Shown piece by piece: positions 44,714 through 53,572 of a stretch of DNA of 64,000 nt. The notes below the pieces were generated by a model. That model was not told where the DNA came from and did no database searches. It was given only the letters and a program-made list of their open reading frames with translations. A program made the position numbers and the translations under genes. The DNA comes from Clostridium paridis (GTDB taxonomy: Bacteria; Bacillota; Clostridia; Clostridiales; Clostridiaceae): positions 150,392 through 214,391 of the forward strand of contig NZ_JAESWA010000020.1 of assembly GCF_016765615.1 (NCBI RefSeq). The letters are read 5' to 3'. Position 1 is the stretch's first letter. Each line of letters begins with the position of its first letter.

Positions 44714-45637
44714 ATGGCAACCAGACCAGAAATTTTACGCCCAGGAGATACGATCGGAATAGTTACTTTAGGGAGTCCATTGTTTGAAAATGTTATTAAC
44801 GAGCGTATAAAAACCCTTGAAAGTATGGGGTTTAGTGTAGTTTTAGGTAAATATGTGTATTCTTATAGCGGGTATCTTGCAGCATCAGAGCAGGAAAGAG
44901 CCTCAGATTTGATGGAGATGTTTAGAAATCCAAATGTTAAAGCTATTATGCCATCAAGAGGAGGAGTAGGGGTTGAAGGTATCGTACCATATCTTGATTA
45001 TCCATTTATAGCACAGAATCCTAAAATTGTTACAGGGTACAGTGATATAACAATTTTATTAAATGCCTTATATAGATGGGCTAATTTAATTACATTTCAT
45101 AGTCTTATGCTAATTGATTTTAGACCTACAACACCTGCATATAACTTTAATCAGTTTTTTACTGCGACATCTACAATTACGTCACCAAGGAAACTTGAGA
45201 ATCCTCCAGGAAGGCAATTAGTAAGTAGGGTACCTGGAAATGTAACAGGTCCAATAATAGGAGGTAATCTCGCATCTTTTGTAGGAAACCTTGGAACTCC
45301 ATTTGAACTTGATACAAGAGGTAAGATACTTTTACTTGAAGAGGTTCATGAACCAATTAATACAGTTTACAGATATATAAATCATTTAAGGTTAGCAGGT
45401 AAATTTAGAGATTGTGCAGGTATAATCATGGGTCAATGTTCACTATGTGAACCAGCATATGATAAGAATTATGAAGATTTAATTAATGAAGTTATGATAC
45501 CACTTAATAAGCCACTTATGACTAATTTAGCAACTGGTCATGGTAGATTTAAGATGGCTATACCTATAGGAGCTCAAGCAAATCTTAATACTTATGATAA
45601 TACACTTACAATACTTGAACCAACAGTACATGAATAA
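44714..45637 (+). CDS. S66 family LD-carboxypeptidase (MccF-like)
   Basis: A 307-residue cytoplasmic serine peptidase. It has the N-terminal LRPGDTIGIVTLGSP, nucleophile Ser in VTGYSDIT, catalytic Glu in LLLEEVHEP and His in ATGHGRF. S66 enzymes cleave the L-D bond of murein tetrapeptides (LdcA) or inactivate microcin C-type compounds (MccF). Nothing here separates the two roles. ATG 44714 follows AAGGTGA at a good distance; ATG 44708 is too close. Confidence 0.9.
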   Translation: MATRPEILRPGDTIGIVTLGSPLFENVINERIKTLESMGFSVVLGKYVYSYSGYLAASEQERASDLMEMFRNPNVKAIMPSRGGVGVEGIVPYLDYPFIAQNPKIVTGYSDITILLNALYRWANLITFHSLMLIDFRPTTPAYNFNQFFTATSTITSPRKLENPPGRQLVSRVPGNVTGPIIGGNLASFVGNLGTPFELDTRGKILLLEEVHEPINTVYRYINHLRLAGKFRDCAGIIMGQCSLCEPAYDKNYEDLINEVMIPLNKPLMTNLATGHGRFKMAIPIGAQANLNTYDNTLTILEPTVHE

Positions 45638-45657
45638 AAAGTAAATGTCTATAGAGT

Positions 45658-45694
45658 ACCGTAAGATTTATAACTGAATTTTACGGTTTCTTTT
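45658..45694 (+). terminator. Intrinsic terminator
   Basis: ACCGTAA pairs with TTACGGT, followed by TTCTTTT. Confidence 0.75.
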
Positions 45695-45772
45695 AGCTTA
45701 ATTTATAAATTAAGTTATATAATTAATAGTATGGAATAAATGAAAAAATAGCAGTGTGAGGAGAGATTCTAT

Positions 45773-46258
45773 ATGGAAGTTGTTAATGTAAATAATAATA
45801 ATATTGAGACTTTTTCAAAGGTTTTAATTGAATCAGCAAAGTGGCTAAATTCAATAAATAAGCCAATGTGGAAGATAGAAGATTTAACAACTGAAAAGCT
45901 TTTGGAACAATATGATATAAGTGAAATGAAGTTATGTTATGAGAATGGCGACTTAATTGGCGTATATATATTACAATGGTATGATTCACTTTTTTGGAGT
46001 GAGTTGAAACAGATGGAGTCAGGGGTTTTACATAAGCTATCTGTTTGTAGAGAATATAGTAAGATGGGTTATGGTAAAAAGATTGTTGAATCTGCAGAGT
46101 TGTTATGCAAAGAGTATGGTGTAAAATCATTAAGACTTAATTGTGGAACTTCAAGGCCAAAGCTTCGTAAATTCTATGAAGATATAGGTTTTAAAATGGT
46201 TGATAGAGTTTTTATTGATAATAGAGATCAGATTAGATATTTGAAATCAATTAAATAA
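45773..46258 (+). CDS. GNAT family N-acetyltransferase
   Basis: A 161-residue single GNAT domain: LHKLSVCREYSKMGYGKKIVE contains the acetyl-CoA pyrophosphate loop (here MGYGKK), then LRLNCGTSRPKLRKFYEDIGF. The substrate is unknown. GAGGAGAG precedes ATG 45773. It may share a transcript with the DNA-glycosylase gene 90 bases downstream. Confidence 0.9.
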   Translation: MEVVNVNNNNIETFSKVLIESAKWLNSINKPMWKIEDLTTEKLLEQYDISEMKLCYENGDLIGVYILQWYDSLFWSELKQMESGVLHKLSVCREYSKMGYGKKIVESAELLCKEYGVKSLRLNCGTSRPKLRKFYEDIGFKMVDRVFIDNRDQIRYLKSIK

Positions 46259-46348
46259 TAGTCTAATTCAATTTTAATATGACATGAAGTAGTCAGGTTT
46301 AAGAGGATATAATAAAAATATATCTAAAATAATTAGGAGGAATGAGTT

Positions 46349-46909
46349 GTGAGTGAATGTTCATGGCCTGGAAATAGCGAAATGATGAAAAAATATCATG
46401 ATAATGAATGGTGTATACCAAGTCATGATGATACATATATATTTGAAATGCTTACATTAGAAGGAGCACAATCGGGACTTTCTTGGAGTATTGTACTTTC
46501 TAAGAGAGAAGATTATAGAAAAGCTTTTAAGAACTTTGATATTGAGTATTGCTCTAAATTAAGTGATGAGGCTCTAGAGAAAATAAGAGAAGATTATAAT
46601 GTGGTTAAAAACTTATTAAAACTTAAATCTGTAAGAAATAATGCAATTGAGATTATTAAGATACAGTCGGAATTTGGTAGCTTTTCTAATTACTTATGGA
46701 AGTATGTTGATTTTAAACCTTTAATAAATAACTGGGAATCAGAAGCAAGTATGCCAGCTCAAGATAGTATTTCTGAGCAAATAAGTAAAGACTTAAAGAA
46801 ACGTAATTTTAAATTTGTTGGACCAGTAACCATGTATTCATTTATGCAGGCAATTGGAATGGTAGATGATCATAAAAGAACTTGCCCATTTCATTCTCTA
46901 AATAGATAA
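46349..46909 (+). CDS. tag: DNA-3-methyladenine glycosylase I
   Basis: A 186-residue Tag protein. It has the zinc-binding N-terminus (CSWPG and YHDNEWCIPSHDD), FEMLTLEGAQSGLSWSIVLSKR for base recognition and the C-terminal zinc ligands in DDHKRTCPFH. It removes 3-methyladenine from alkylated DNA. It starts with GTG 46349 after GGAGG. A MazG-like gene follows after 32 bases; the two make a small DNA/nucleotide-maintenance unit. Confidence 0.94.
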   Translation: MSECSWPGNSEMMKKYHDNEWCIPSHDDTYIFEMLTLEGAQSGLSWSIVLSKREDYRKAFKNFDIEYCSKLSDEALEKIREDYNVVKNLLKLKSVRNNAIEIIKIQSEFGSFSNYLWKYVDFKPLINNWESEASMPAQDSISEQISKDLKKRNFKFVGPVTMYSFMQAIGMVDDHKRTCPFHSLNR

Positions 46910-46941
46910 GATATAAATTTTCATAGAAAGAAGAGAAAAAA

Positions 46942-47268
46942 ATGAAAGACATTAACTTTAGTGAGATTATTGAACGTTCAATACAAATAAGAAAAATGTA
47001 TCATAAATTAGAAAAGCATTATCATGAAAAAGAGTGGACAGTTGAGGAAGATGCTCTGGCTTTTCTTACTGATGCTGGATTAGTAGGACGTTTGACTATG
47101 GCGAATCAAGGACGGTGGCCAATAAATGGAGATGATGTATCTGAATTAGAACATAAGCTTGGGGAATGCATATGGTGGCTTACTGTTTTAGCTGATCGCA
47201 TGAATATAGATGCCAGTGAAGCAGTAGAGAAATTTTTATCAAAAACAGAAAACCACTTAAAAGGTTAA
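46942..47268 (+). CDS. MazG-like nucleotide pyrophosphohydrolase family protein
   Basis: A 108-residue all-helical protein with the MazG-like acidic pattern: WTVEEDALAFLTDAG then ELEHKLGECIWWLTVLADRM and NIDASEAVEKF. Some metal ligands of true MazG are replaced, so activity on nucleoside triphosphates is not assured. It probably shares a transcript with tag. Confidence 0.82.
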   Translation: MKDINFSEIIERSIQIRKMYHKLEKHYHEKEWTVEEDALAFLTDAGLVGRLTMANQGRWPINGDDVSELEHKLGECIWWLTVLADRMNIDASEAVEKFLSKTENHLKG

Positions 47269-47287
47269 GTAATATAAGTTATATTCG

Positions 47288-47326
47288 AAAAACGTTGGTA
47301 TTTTGAAATAAAATTCCGACGTTTTT
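47288..47326. terminator. Bidirectional terminator
   Basis: AAAAACGTTGG pairs with CCGACGTTTTT between convergent genes. A and T runs on the two sides let it work in both directions. Confidence 0.88.
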
Positions 47327-47342
47327 CTATATTTAAAAATAA

Positions 47343-47801
47343 TTATCTTAGTTTTTTACCTTCAGATAGTAAAACAACAGACTTTGCTATACGATCTAAT
47401 CTAGTCTCTTCACGTTTAGCTGAAGTAATCCAAGTTATGTATTCTTTCTGTGCTGAGTATGATAGGGTTTTAAAGGTTGCTAAAGCAGCTTCATTGTTAT
47501 TCATCTCTCTACCAAAGTCTTCAGGAATTTCTACGGAACGTTCTTCTTCATCCTTTTCTAAAGTTACAAATATTTCGTCTCCAAATCCTTTTCCAATTTT
47601 ATTTCTAATCTCTTGAGTAATTCCAAGCATATAACATCCACCCATACTTACAACAGATCCTCGATATTCAACCCCATCAAAAGTTGCTTTAACCTTAACA
47701 CGTTTAGAACCAAACACCTCTTTAACATCAAATGGAGGTTCAATAAAGGAGGCATTTTTTTCTCCGTGCTGTTTTATAACTGCATTAAATTCTTGTTTCA
47801 A
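47343..47801 (-). CDS. DUF1905/YdeI (bacteriocin-protection type) domain protein
   Basis: A protein of about 152 residues with an N-terminal DUF1905 barrel (FIEPPFDVKEVFGSKRVKVK, GSVVSMGGCYMLGI) and a C-terminal YdeI/OmpD-associated helical tail (ALATFKTLSYSAQKEYITWI, SAKREETRLDRI). The function of this pair is not firmly known. I favour the TTG at 47801, with AAGGGTGA just before it; an in-frame GTG at 47810 overlaps that site. Confidence 0.87.
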   Translation of the reverse strand: MKQEFNAVIKQHGEKNASFIEPPFDVKEVFGSKRVKVKATFDGVEYRGSVVSMGGCYMLGITQEIRNKIGKGFGDEIFVTLEKDEEERSVEIPEDFGREMNNNEAALATFKTLSYSAQKEYITWITSAKREETRLDRIAKSVVLLSEGKKLR

Positions 47802-47921
47802 TGAATTCACCCTTTCTTTTGTTTCTTAAGTTGTACTTGAAATTATTATATCATGGAATATTGGAACTTAAATCATAAAACATCGAATAAGTAGTGCATT
47901 TAAAAATTTCAAAAATAATTC

Positions 47922-47975
47922 TTGCACCTAACCTTACGTTAGGATGTATAGTCTATTTAGAACCTAACGTAAGGT
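47922..47975 (+). promoter_or_regulatory. MerR-type promoter (19-bp spacer) with dyads
   Basis: TTGCAC (47922-47927) and TATAGT (47947-47952) have a 19-base spacer, the over-long spacing activated by MerR proteins. The spacer contains CCTAAC-CTTAC-GTTAGG (47927-47943). ACCTTACGTTAGG (47931-47943) is repeated in inverted form as CCTAACGTAAGGT at 47963-47975. The MerR/TipAS protein of this operon is the evident binder. Confidence 0.85.
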
Positions 47976-48004
47976 GTTAAATCTTGAAAGGAGTTAGAAT
48001 TAAA

Positions 48005-48859
48005 ATGAATAATCATATTATAAAAACATTAGCATATAACAAACAGGTACGTATTTTGTGGATAGATAATACTGACATGATAAAAGAAATCTGTGAGAAT
48101 AAAAACATGAGTAAGCTTTTGAAAAATGTACTTGGAAAAACTGTATCTATCGCAGGGTTAATATCTGGAACTTTAAAAGGAAATCAGAGAGTAAGTATAA
48201 AAATTAGTGCTAGTAATAGAAAGTACAAGATATTTACAGATACTGATTCTATGGGAAATGTTCGAGGTTATGTCAGTGATGAACTATTAAATGTTCCGTT
48301 GGAAGTATTAAGAAACCTATCTGTTGAAGAACTACTAGGGGATAAAGGGTGCATTCAAGTATTAAAGGATTTAGGCATGAATAGTATATTTACAGGAATA
48401 ACAGGAATGCCATGTGGAAACATTGTGGATGATTTTTCGTATTATTTTAATCAAAGTGAACAAATTCCGTCTTTTTTTCATGTAAATATGATATATAATG
48501 AAAATAATGAAATTGAGTTAAGTAGAGGTATAATGGTGCAGTTACTTCCAGGTGCACCAACAAACATTATTGAGGATATAAAGAAAATAATATTAGGGAA
48601 TCAATATATTATATCGAGAAATGATAAGAATCTAGAGGAAATTTCATGCTTATTATTTGAGAATATTGATATTTTAGAAAAGAGCACAATAAAGTTCTTT
48701 TGTGGATGCTCAAAGGATGGTTTTTATCCTATGTTACATTCTTTAAATAGGGAAGAACTTATAGATGCATATGAAAGCAATAAGTCCATCGAAATGGTAT
48801 GTAATATATGTGGGGAAAAATATGTTTTTGATAAAGATGATATAGGAAAACTTATATAA
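48005..48859 (+). CDS. hslO: Hsp33 family redox-regulated chaperone
   Basis: A 284-residue Hsp33 protein: the N-terminal substrate domain includes LGKTVSIAGLISGTLKG, the middle has GITGMPCGNIVDDFSYYF, and the C-terminal zinc switch is C-x-C (FFCGCS) plus C-x2-C (VCNICG). Hsp33 becomes an ATP-independent holdase when its cysteines are oxidised. The N-terminus is less conserved than in housekeeping HslO, so this may be a paralogue. ATG 48005 follows AAAGGAG. It is the first gene behind a MerR-type promoter. Confidence 0.88.
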   Translation: MNNHIIKTLAYNKQVRILWIDNTDMIKEICENKNMSKLLKNVLGKTVSIAGLISGTLKGNQRVSIKISASNRKYKIFTDTDSMGNVRGYVSDELLNVPLEVLRNLSVEELLGDKGCIQVLKDLGMNSIFTGITGMPCGNIVDDFSYYFNQSEQIPSFFHVNMIYNENNEIELSRGIMVQLLPGAPTNIIEDIKKIILGNQYIISRNDKNLEEISCLLFENIDILEKSTIKFFCGCSKDGFYPMLHSLNREELIDAYESNKSIEMVCNICGEKYVFDKDDIGKLI

Positions 48860-48888
48860 CTTCACTTAAAAGAAGGAGAGTGATATTA

Positions 48889-49617
48889 GTGCAAAATAGA
48901 ACTTGGAAGGTAGGGGATTTATCTAAGCTAACAGGGCTCACAATAAGAACCCTTCATCACTATGATGAAATAGGATTATTACATCCAACATTTCATACTG
49001 AGGCTGGGCATCGTTTATATTCTGAAGAGGACATAATAAAACTTCAGCAAATAATGTCCCTTAAACAATTGGAATTTTCCCTAGATGAGATTAAAGAGTT
49101 TTTTGACAATCCTAAATATAATCCTAAAGAAGTTATTGAAATGCAGCTTAAACGCTTAGATGAAGAAATAAAATTAAAGAATGAGCTTAAAGGTGAATTA
49201 AAAGAACTTTTGGATGTTTTTAATTCTTGGAATAAACCATCTTTTGAACAGTTTATTCATTCAATTGAACTAATTAGAAATCAAAAAAAATATTTTACCA
49301 AAGAGCAACGTATAAAGCTAAAAAAGCAATACCATAAACTAGATGATTCAGAAATGAATGTTCAAGCTGCTAAATGGACTAAATTAATTACTTCATTTCA
49401 AGAGGAATTATCTAAAGGTACTCCAGTTGATGACCCAAAAGTTATTGGATTAGCAATGACGTGGCAAGAAGGTATGAATTTCTTTACTGGTGGAGATAAA
49501 GGTATTGTACATTCTGCTGAACGCTATTACACTGAGAATCCTAGTGCGGCAAAAGGAAGTGGGATGAGTGGAGAACTTTATAAATATATTCAAGAAATAT
49601 TGTTAAACATGAAATAA
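48889..49617 (+). CDS. MerR regulator with TipAS domain
   Basis: A 242-residue protein with a MerR HTH (WKVGDLSKLTGLTIRTLHHY), a dimerisation coiled coil (residues about 75-115) and a C-terminal TipAS helical domain (EEGMNFFTGGDKG-type motif, here WQEGMNFFTGGD). TipAS binds thiopeptides and other multidrug ligands in TipA and Mta relatives. GTG 48889 is 10 bases after AAGGAG; GTG 48880 is too close. It should activate the 19-bp-spacer promoter at 47922 driving hslO and itself. Confidence 0.9.
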   Translation: MQNRTWKVGDLSKLTGLTIRTLHHYDEIGLLHPTFHTEAGHRLYSEEDIIKLQQIMSLKQLEFSLDEIKEFFDNPKYNPKEVIEMQLKRLDEEIKLKNELKGELKELLDVFNSWNKPSFEQFIHSIELIRNQKKYFTKEQRIKLKKQYHKLDDSEMNVQAAKWTKLITSFQEELSKGTPVDDPKVIGLAMTWQEGMNFFTGGDKGIVHSAERYYTENPSAAKGSGMSGELYKYIQEILLNMK

Positions 49618-49677
49618 ATATTTAAAAACCTAGAACAAATAGTTTTGGTTTTTTTTGTAATAAACTTACATATGATA

Positions 49678-49706
49678 TTGACAAAATATTCCTAAGGGAA
49701 TACACT
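49678..49706 (+). promoter_or_regulatory. Promoter with operator in the spacer
   Basis: TTGACA (49678-49683) and TACACT (49701-49706) have a 17-base spacer. The dyad TATTCC-TAAG-GGAATA (49687-49702) fills the spacer. The winged-helix protein encoded second in the operon is the likely repressor. Confidence 0.78.
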
Positions 49707-49749
49707 TTATATTATAAAGTACTTTATTAAAATATAAGGAGTGATTTTG

Positions 49750-50403
49750 ATGGATGAAAAAGTTTTGCAGGAGGCAGTTGAGAACATATCTCTTATAAAA
49801 GGGGTAATTGACAGAACAAGTAAATCCTTAACGACATTTAGTAGAATATTTATTTATTGGGGAATTCTCTTTCTTGTAAACAGTGTATTGAGTTTTGTGA
49901 TTTTAGGAAATAGAGAGAAGACAATTAATTTTATGACAAAGTTTCCTGTACTTAGTTATATTTTACCCATAGGTATAATTGTAATATTGGCAGCGTTAGT
50001 TTATAGGCACATATCTAAAAAAATTCCACTTGTAGGTTTAGAAAAACACTTAATGAAAGTGTGGATGCTAATAGTAATTATGAATGTTATACCAAATAAA
50101 GTTAGAATAAGCTCTACTGGCTCTTCATCTGTAGATATGACAAACCTTGTAATTGAAACGAATCATTTTTCAGTAATGATTTTTAGTTTGGCCATTGCAT
50201 TAATTGTAACAGCACTATTTACTGGTTATAATCATCTAATGAAATTAGGAATAGTATATATAGGCATTAGTTTAGTATATGCTTATTTGAGGCTTCCTAT
50301 GGTTGATGAAGGATTGCTTCAAGGTATATTTTCCTTAATGCTTCCTTTTACATTCATATATACAGGTTTTTTCTTAAAGACTAAACAATCAAGGGGGAAT
50401 TAA
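49750..50403 (+). CDS. Multi-pass membrane protein of unknown function
   Basis: A 217-residue protein with about six hydrophobic helices (for example IFIYWGILFLVNSVLSFVIL and YILPIGIIVILAALVYRHI) after a 28-residue soluble N-terminus. No transport or enzymatic motif is recognisable. AAGGAG precedes ATG 49750. One base separates its stop from a small winged-helix regulator, a common pairing of membrane protein and HTH_34-type repressor in Firmicutes. Confidence 0.8.
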   Translation: MDEKVLQEAVENISLIKGVIDRTSKSLTTFSRIFIYWGILFLVNSVLSFVILGNREKTINFMTKFPVLSYILPIGIIVILAALVYRHISKKIPLVGLEKHLMKVWMLIVIMNVIPNKVRISSTGSSSVDMTNLVIETNHFSVMIFSLAIALIVTALFTGYNHLMKLGIVYIGISLVYAYLRLPMVDEGLLQGIFSLMLPFTFIYTGFFLKTKQSRGN

Positions 50404-50404
50404 T

Positions 50405-50707
50405 TTGGATATTAATTCTATACCTGACATATTTCAATCAAAGCTTAGAATATCAATAATAGCTTGTTTAATGACTGGGGAAAAAAACTTCAAAGAAGTA
50501 AAGGAAATTACAAAAGCTACAGATGGAAACTTAAGTGTACAGATGTCGAAGATGGAAGAAGTAGGATTTATAGAAGTTTATAAAGACTTCTATGATAATA
50601 AACCAAGAACAAGGTACAAACTAACTGAAAAAGGAAAAGATGAATTCATTGATTATGTAAATACATTAGAGAATGTAATAAGGCAATTTAGTAATAAAGA
50701 TAAATAA
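50405..50707 (+). CDS. Winged-helix (HTH_34-like) transcriptional regulator
   Basis: A 100-residue single-domain regulator: LRISIIACLMTGEKNFKEV, ATDGNLSVQMSKMEEVGFIE and RTRYKLTEKGKDEFIDYV. This compact MarR/ArsR-like fold often represses the membrane-protein gene beside it. It starts with TTG 50405 after GGGGGAAT. It is the probable binder of TATTCC-TAAG-GGAATA at 49687-49702. Confidence 0.88.
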   Translation: MDINSIPDIFQSKLRISIIACLMTGEKNFKEVKEITKATDGNLSVQMSKMEEVGFIEVYKDFYDNKPRTRYKLTEKGKDEFIDYVNTLENVIRQFSNKDK

Positions 50708-50729
50708 GTTGAGGCCTATGGAGGGAATA

Positions 50730-51386
50730 ATGAGAATTTTAATTGGTCAACCTACTCATGAGGAAGGTATTACTCAACTTCAGAATGAAGTAAATGAGAA
50801 TGAAGGAATTGATGCTGTACTTTATCCTGAAGGATATATATCAAATGAAAATGCATTAGTTGATGCGTGTGCTTTAGCAAAAGAGAGGGATATTTTAATA
50901 ATTACATCTTATAAAAAAGATAATAAAGATAGAGCAGTGGTTATAAGTAATGATGGTAAAATAATTTTAGAAAGAGCAAAAACTCTACCAGATGAAAATA
51001 TAGAATTATACACTCCATTGATGGCTAGCTATGGTGATATTAATATTGGATATTTGCTATGTATGGAGATATTAAAGGGAGCTAGGGATTTTAAGAAGAT
51101 AGGTGAAAAAATAAGTTTCATTGCTCACCCAATTGGGGTAGGAATGTTTAGTGAAGAACAATTTAGAGAATGGATAAATGAAGCTGAGAAAATAGCAAAA
51201 ATCAATAATACAATTATTGTTGGAACAAGTCATGCAGATGGTTCATATAGAAATTGCGGTATCTCCATTCCTATATCATATTGCATAGATAATAATGGAG
51301 ATACCATATATGTATCTAGTGCAGATACAAGAACACGAATAATAGATTTAAAAACAAAATCAGTTTTAATTAAAGAAAATGCATAG
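50730..51386 (+). CDS. Carbon-nitrogen hydrolase (nitrilase superfamily)
   Basis: A short nitrilase-fold protein of 218 residues with the Glu-Lys-Cys triad: Glu in LYPEGY, Lys in ERAKTLP and Cys in YLLCMEI. The usual family length is 260-300 residues, and the C-terminal segment here is reduced. It hydrolyses an amide or nitrile bond, with unknown substrate. ATG 50730 follows GGAGGG. It lies 22 bases after the regulator gene, probably in the same operon. Confidence 0.85.
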   Translation: MRILIGQPTHEEGITQLQNEVNENEGIDAVLYPEGYISNENALVDACALAKERDILIITSYKKDNKDRAVVISNDGKIILERAKTLPDENIELYTPLMASYGDINIGYLLCMEILKGARDFKKIGEKISFIAHPIGVGMFSEEQFREWINEAEKIAKINNTIIVGTSHADGSYRNCGISIPISYCIDNNGDTIYVSSADTRTRIIDLKTKSVLIKENA

Positions 51387-51387
51387 G

Positions 51388-51419
51388 AAAAAGGCTTACC
51401 TCATAAAGGTAAGCTTTTT
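51388..51419. terminator. Bidirectional terminator
   Basis: AAAAAGGCTTACCT-cataa-AGGTAAGCTTTTT, between convergent genes. Confidence 0.92.
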
Positions 51420-51422
51420 ATG

Positions 51423-52445
51423 TTATCCATAGACTTCTTCACTCTTCAAAAATCCGCTGTTTATAATAGCATTAGATATATTGTTTCTAGTAACGAGTTC
51501 GGGTGAAATAATAATAGAAGGAACATCTGATGCACCATTATATACTGTTGTGTTAGCTTCTACATATTGGTCATTAGCTAATTTAATAGCTGAGTCTATA
51601 GCAACTTTACCTAGTTTTCTAGTGTCTTTAAGTACAGTCATGGATTGAGTTCCATTTATTATTCTTTTAATAGCATCTACAGTTCCATCTTGCCCAGTTA
51701 CTGCAACCTTACCAGCTAAACCTTGTTCCTCCAAAGCTTTAATTGCACCAGAGGCTATATCATCAGTGGGTGATAATATAGCATTAATTTTATTGTTATT
51801 TTGAATTAATGAATCTTTTACAATTTTATAGGCATTATCAGAATACCAATTAATTACTGGTTTATCAGTAACTATATTTATTTCCCCTCTACTAACTAGA
51901 GGCTGTATATACTCCATTGCACCATCTTTATAGAGTTTAGAAGTGGAGTCATTAGGGTCGCCTGATAGAATAATATAGTTGCCACGGGGAACAGCTTGAA
52001 TAAGATATTTCCCTTGCAGTTCACCAACCTGTGTGCCATTAAAAGATACAAATAAATCTAAATCTATGTTTTTTATAAGTCCGTCATAAGATATTACTTT
52101 AATTCCTTCATCTTTGGCTTTTCTAACATATTCAGAGGCAGCTACTGCATCTAAAGGAGCTATTATTAATACATCAACATTTTGAGATATTAATTCTTCT
52201 ACCTGCTTCATTTGTAAATCCGCATCATAATTAGCATTTGCTATTTTAGTAATTGCTCTCTTCTGTTCAGCATATTGTTCCATAAATTCTTTATCTCTAA
52301 TCCACCTAGGGATATTTTGATTTGGCAAAGATATGCCTATAACAACTGGTTTTCGTTCTGATGGTGTATTTATCTCTATCTCTATAATCTCACTATTAAC
52401 ATAAATAATTGGAATAGCAAAAGATTCAGGTATTGATTGGTACAT
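51423..52445 (-). CDS. Sugar-binding-protein homologue without signal peptide (copy 1)
   Basis: A 340-residue Peripla_BP_4/XylF-like protein: VVIGISLPNQNIPRWIRDKE, VDVLIIAPLDAVAASEYV, VISYDGLI, NAILSPTDDIASGAIKAL, GKVAVTGQDG and GTQSMTVLKDTR. Such proteins normally carry a lipoprotein signal. This one instead begins MYQSIPESFAIPIIYVNSE, with no hydrophobic core or lipobox, so it should stay in the cytoplasm. It has no DNA-binding domain and no transporter genes nearby. A close paralogue lies immediately upstream. Confidence 0.85.
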   Translation of the reverse strand: MYQSIPESFAIPIIYVNSEIIEIEINTPSERKPVVIGISLPNQNIPRWIRDKEFMEQYAEQKRAITKIANANYDADLQMKQVEELISQNVDVLIIAPLDAVAASEYVRKAKDEGIKVISYDGLIKNIDLDLFVSFNGTQVGELQGKYLIQAVPRGNYIILSGDPNDSTSKLYKDGAMEYIQPLVSRGEINIVTDKPVINWYSDNAYKIVKDSLIQNNNKINAILSPTDDIASGAIKALEEQGLAGKVAVTGQDGTVDAIKRIINGTQSMTVLKDTRKLGKVAIDSAIKLANDQYVEANTTVYNGASDVPSIIISPELVTRNNISNAIINSGFLKSEEVYG

Positions 52446-52546
52446 ATATACTTCCTAATTATTAATCTCATAATAAAATATTCAATAAGCATTCTTTATG
52501 CGATTATTAATTTAGAAATAATAAAATTCAAACCTATTTCTCTTTT
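52446..52546 (-). repeat. Duplicated upstream region of the twin binding-protein genes
   Basis: This gap and 53573-53660 share TTCCTA, ATTATTAATCTCATAATA, ATTCAA and ATTAATTT-GAAATAAT in the same order. It marks a tandem duplication unit of about 1.1 kb. Each copy probably has its own minus-strand promoter, but I could not assign a sigma-factor class. Confidence 0.65.
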
Positions 52547-53572
52547 TTATAATATATAAATTTCTTCACTTTTCCAATATCCACTATTTATGATAGTCTG
52601 TGTTATATTATTTCGAGTTACTAATATAGGGGGAATAATTATGGTTGGAACCTCTTCTTTACCATTATTTAAAAGTATAGTATATTCTACAAATTGGTTA
52701 TTTACTAGTTTAATTGCAGAATCTATAGCAACCTTGGCAAGTTCTCTAGAATCATTAAAAACAGTCATTGATTGAGTTCCTTTTATAATTCTTTTTATAG
52801 CATCTATTGTTGCATCTTGTCCAGTAACAGCAACCTTACCAGCCAATCCTTGCTCTTCCAAGGCTCTTATTGCACTACCAGCAGTATCATCATTAGGAGC
52901 TAATATAGCATTAACATTATTGTTATTTGCAATTAAAGAATCTTTTACTATTTTATAGGCGTTTTCAGGATACCAATTGATTATTTCCTTATCTGTAACT
53001 ATATTTATTGAGCCTATGTTGACTAAAGGTTTAATATATTCCATTGCACCATCTTTATAGAGTTTAGAATTTGGATCATTGTGATCTCCATACATTATAA
53101 TATAATTGCCTCTAGGAACAACTTGTGTAAGATATTTCCCTTGTAATTCACCAACTTGAGTACTATCAAAGGTCACGAATAAATCTAATTTTGCATTTGA
53201 GACGAGTCCATCATAAGAAATTACTATAACCCCCTCATCCTTTGCGGCATTAACGGAATCAGCAGAAGCTATTGAATCTAAAGGAGCTATAATTAATACA
53301 TCTATATTTTCTGATATTAGTTCTTTTACTTGCTTTCCTTGTAAATCAATATCATAATTAGCATTTTTTATTTTCATGATGACATTCCTTTGATACCCGT
53401 ACTTTTCCATAAATTCTTTATCTTTTACCCATCTAGGTATTCCTTGGTTGGGCAAAGAAACACCTATTATTATTTGTTTTCTATTGTGTATTTCATTAAT
53501 TTTTATTTCTAAAATATTATTATTAACATAGATAATTGGAACTGCAAAAGAATCAGGTATAGCTTGATACAT
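52547..53572 (-). CDS. Sugar-binding-protein homologue without signal peptide (copy 2)
   Basis: A 341-residue paralogue of the preceding gene, clearly similar end to end, starting MYQAIPDSFAVPIIYVNNN. It keeps the same Peripla_BP_4 landmarks (IIIGVSLPNQGIPRWVKDKE, DVLIIAPLDSIAS, APNDDTAGSAIRAL, GKVAVTGQDA). The upstream 90 bases are also similar between the copies (TTCCT, ATTATTAATCTCATAAT), so the duplication included the promoter. Absence of a signal peptide in both argues that a cytoplasmic or spore-internal location is real. Confidence 0.85.
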   Translation of the reverse strand: MYQAIPDSFAVPIIYVNNNILEIKINEIHNRKQIIIGVSLPNQGIPRWVKDKEFMEKYGYQRNVIMKIKNANYDIDLQGKQVKELISENIDVLIIAPLDSIASADSVNAAKDEGVIVISYDGLVSNAKLDLFVTFDSTQVGELQGKYLTQVVPRGNYIIMYGDHNDPNSKLYKDGAMEYIKPLVNIGSINIVTDKEIINWYPENAYKIVKDSLIANNNNVNAILAPNDDTAGSAIRALEEQGLAGKVAVTGQDATIDAIKRIIKGTQSMTVFNDSRELAKVAIDSAIKLVNNQFVEYTILLNNGKEEVPTIIIPPILVTRNNITQTIINSGYWKSEEIYIL

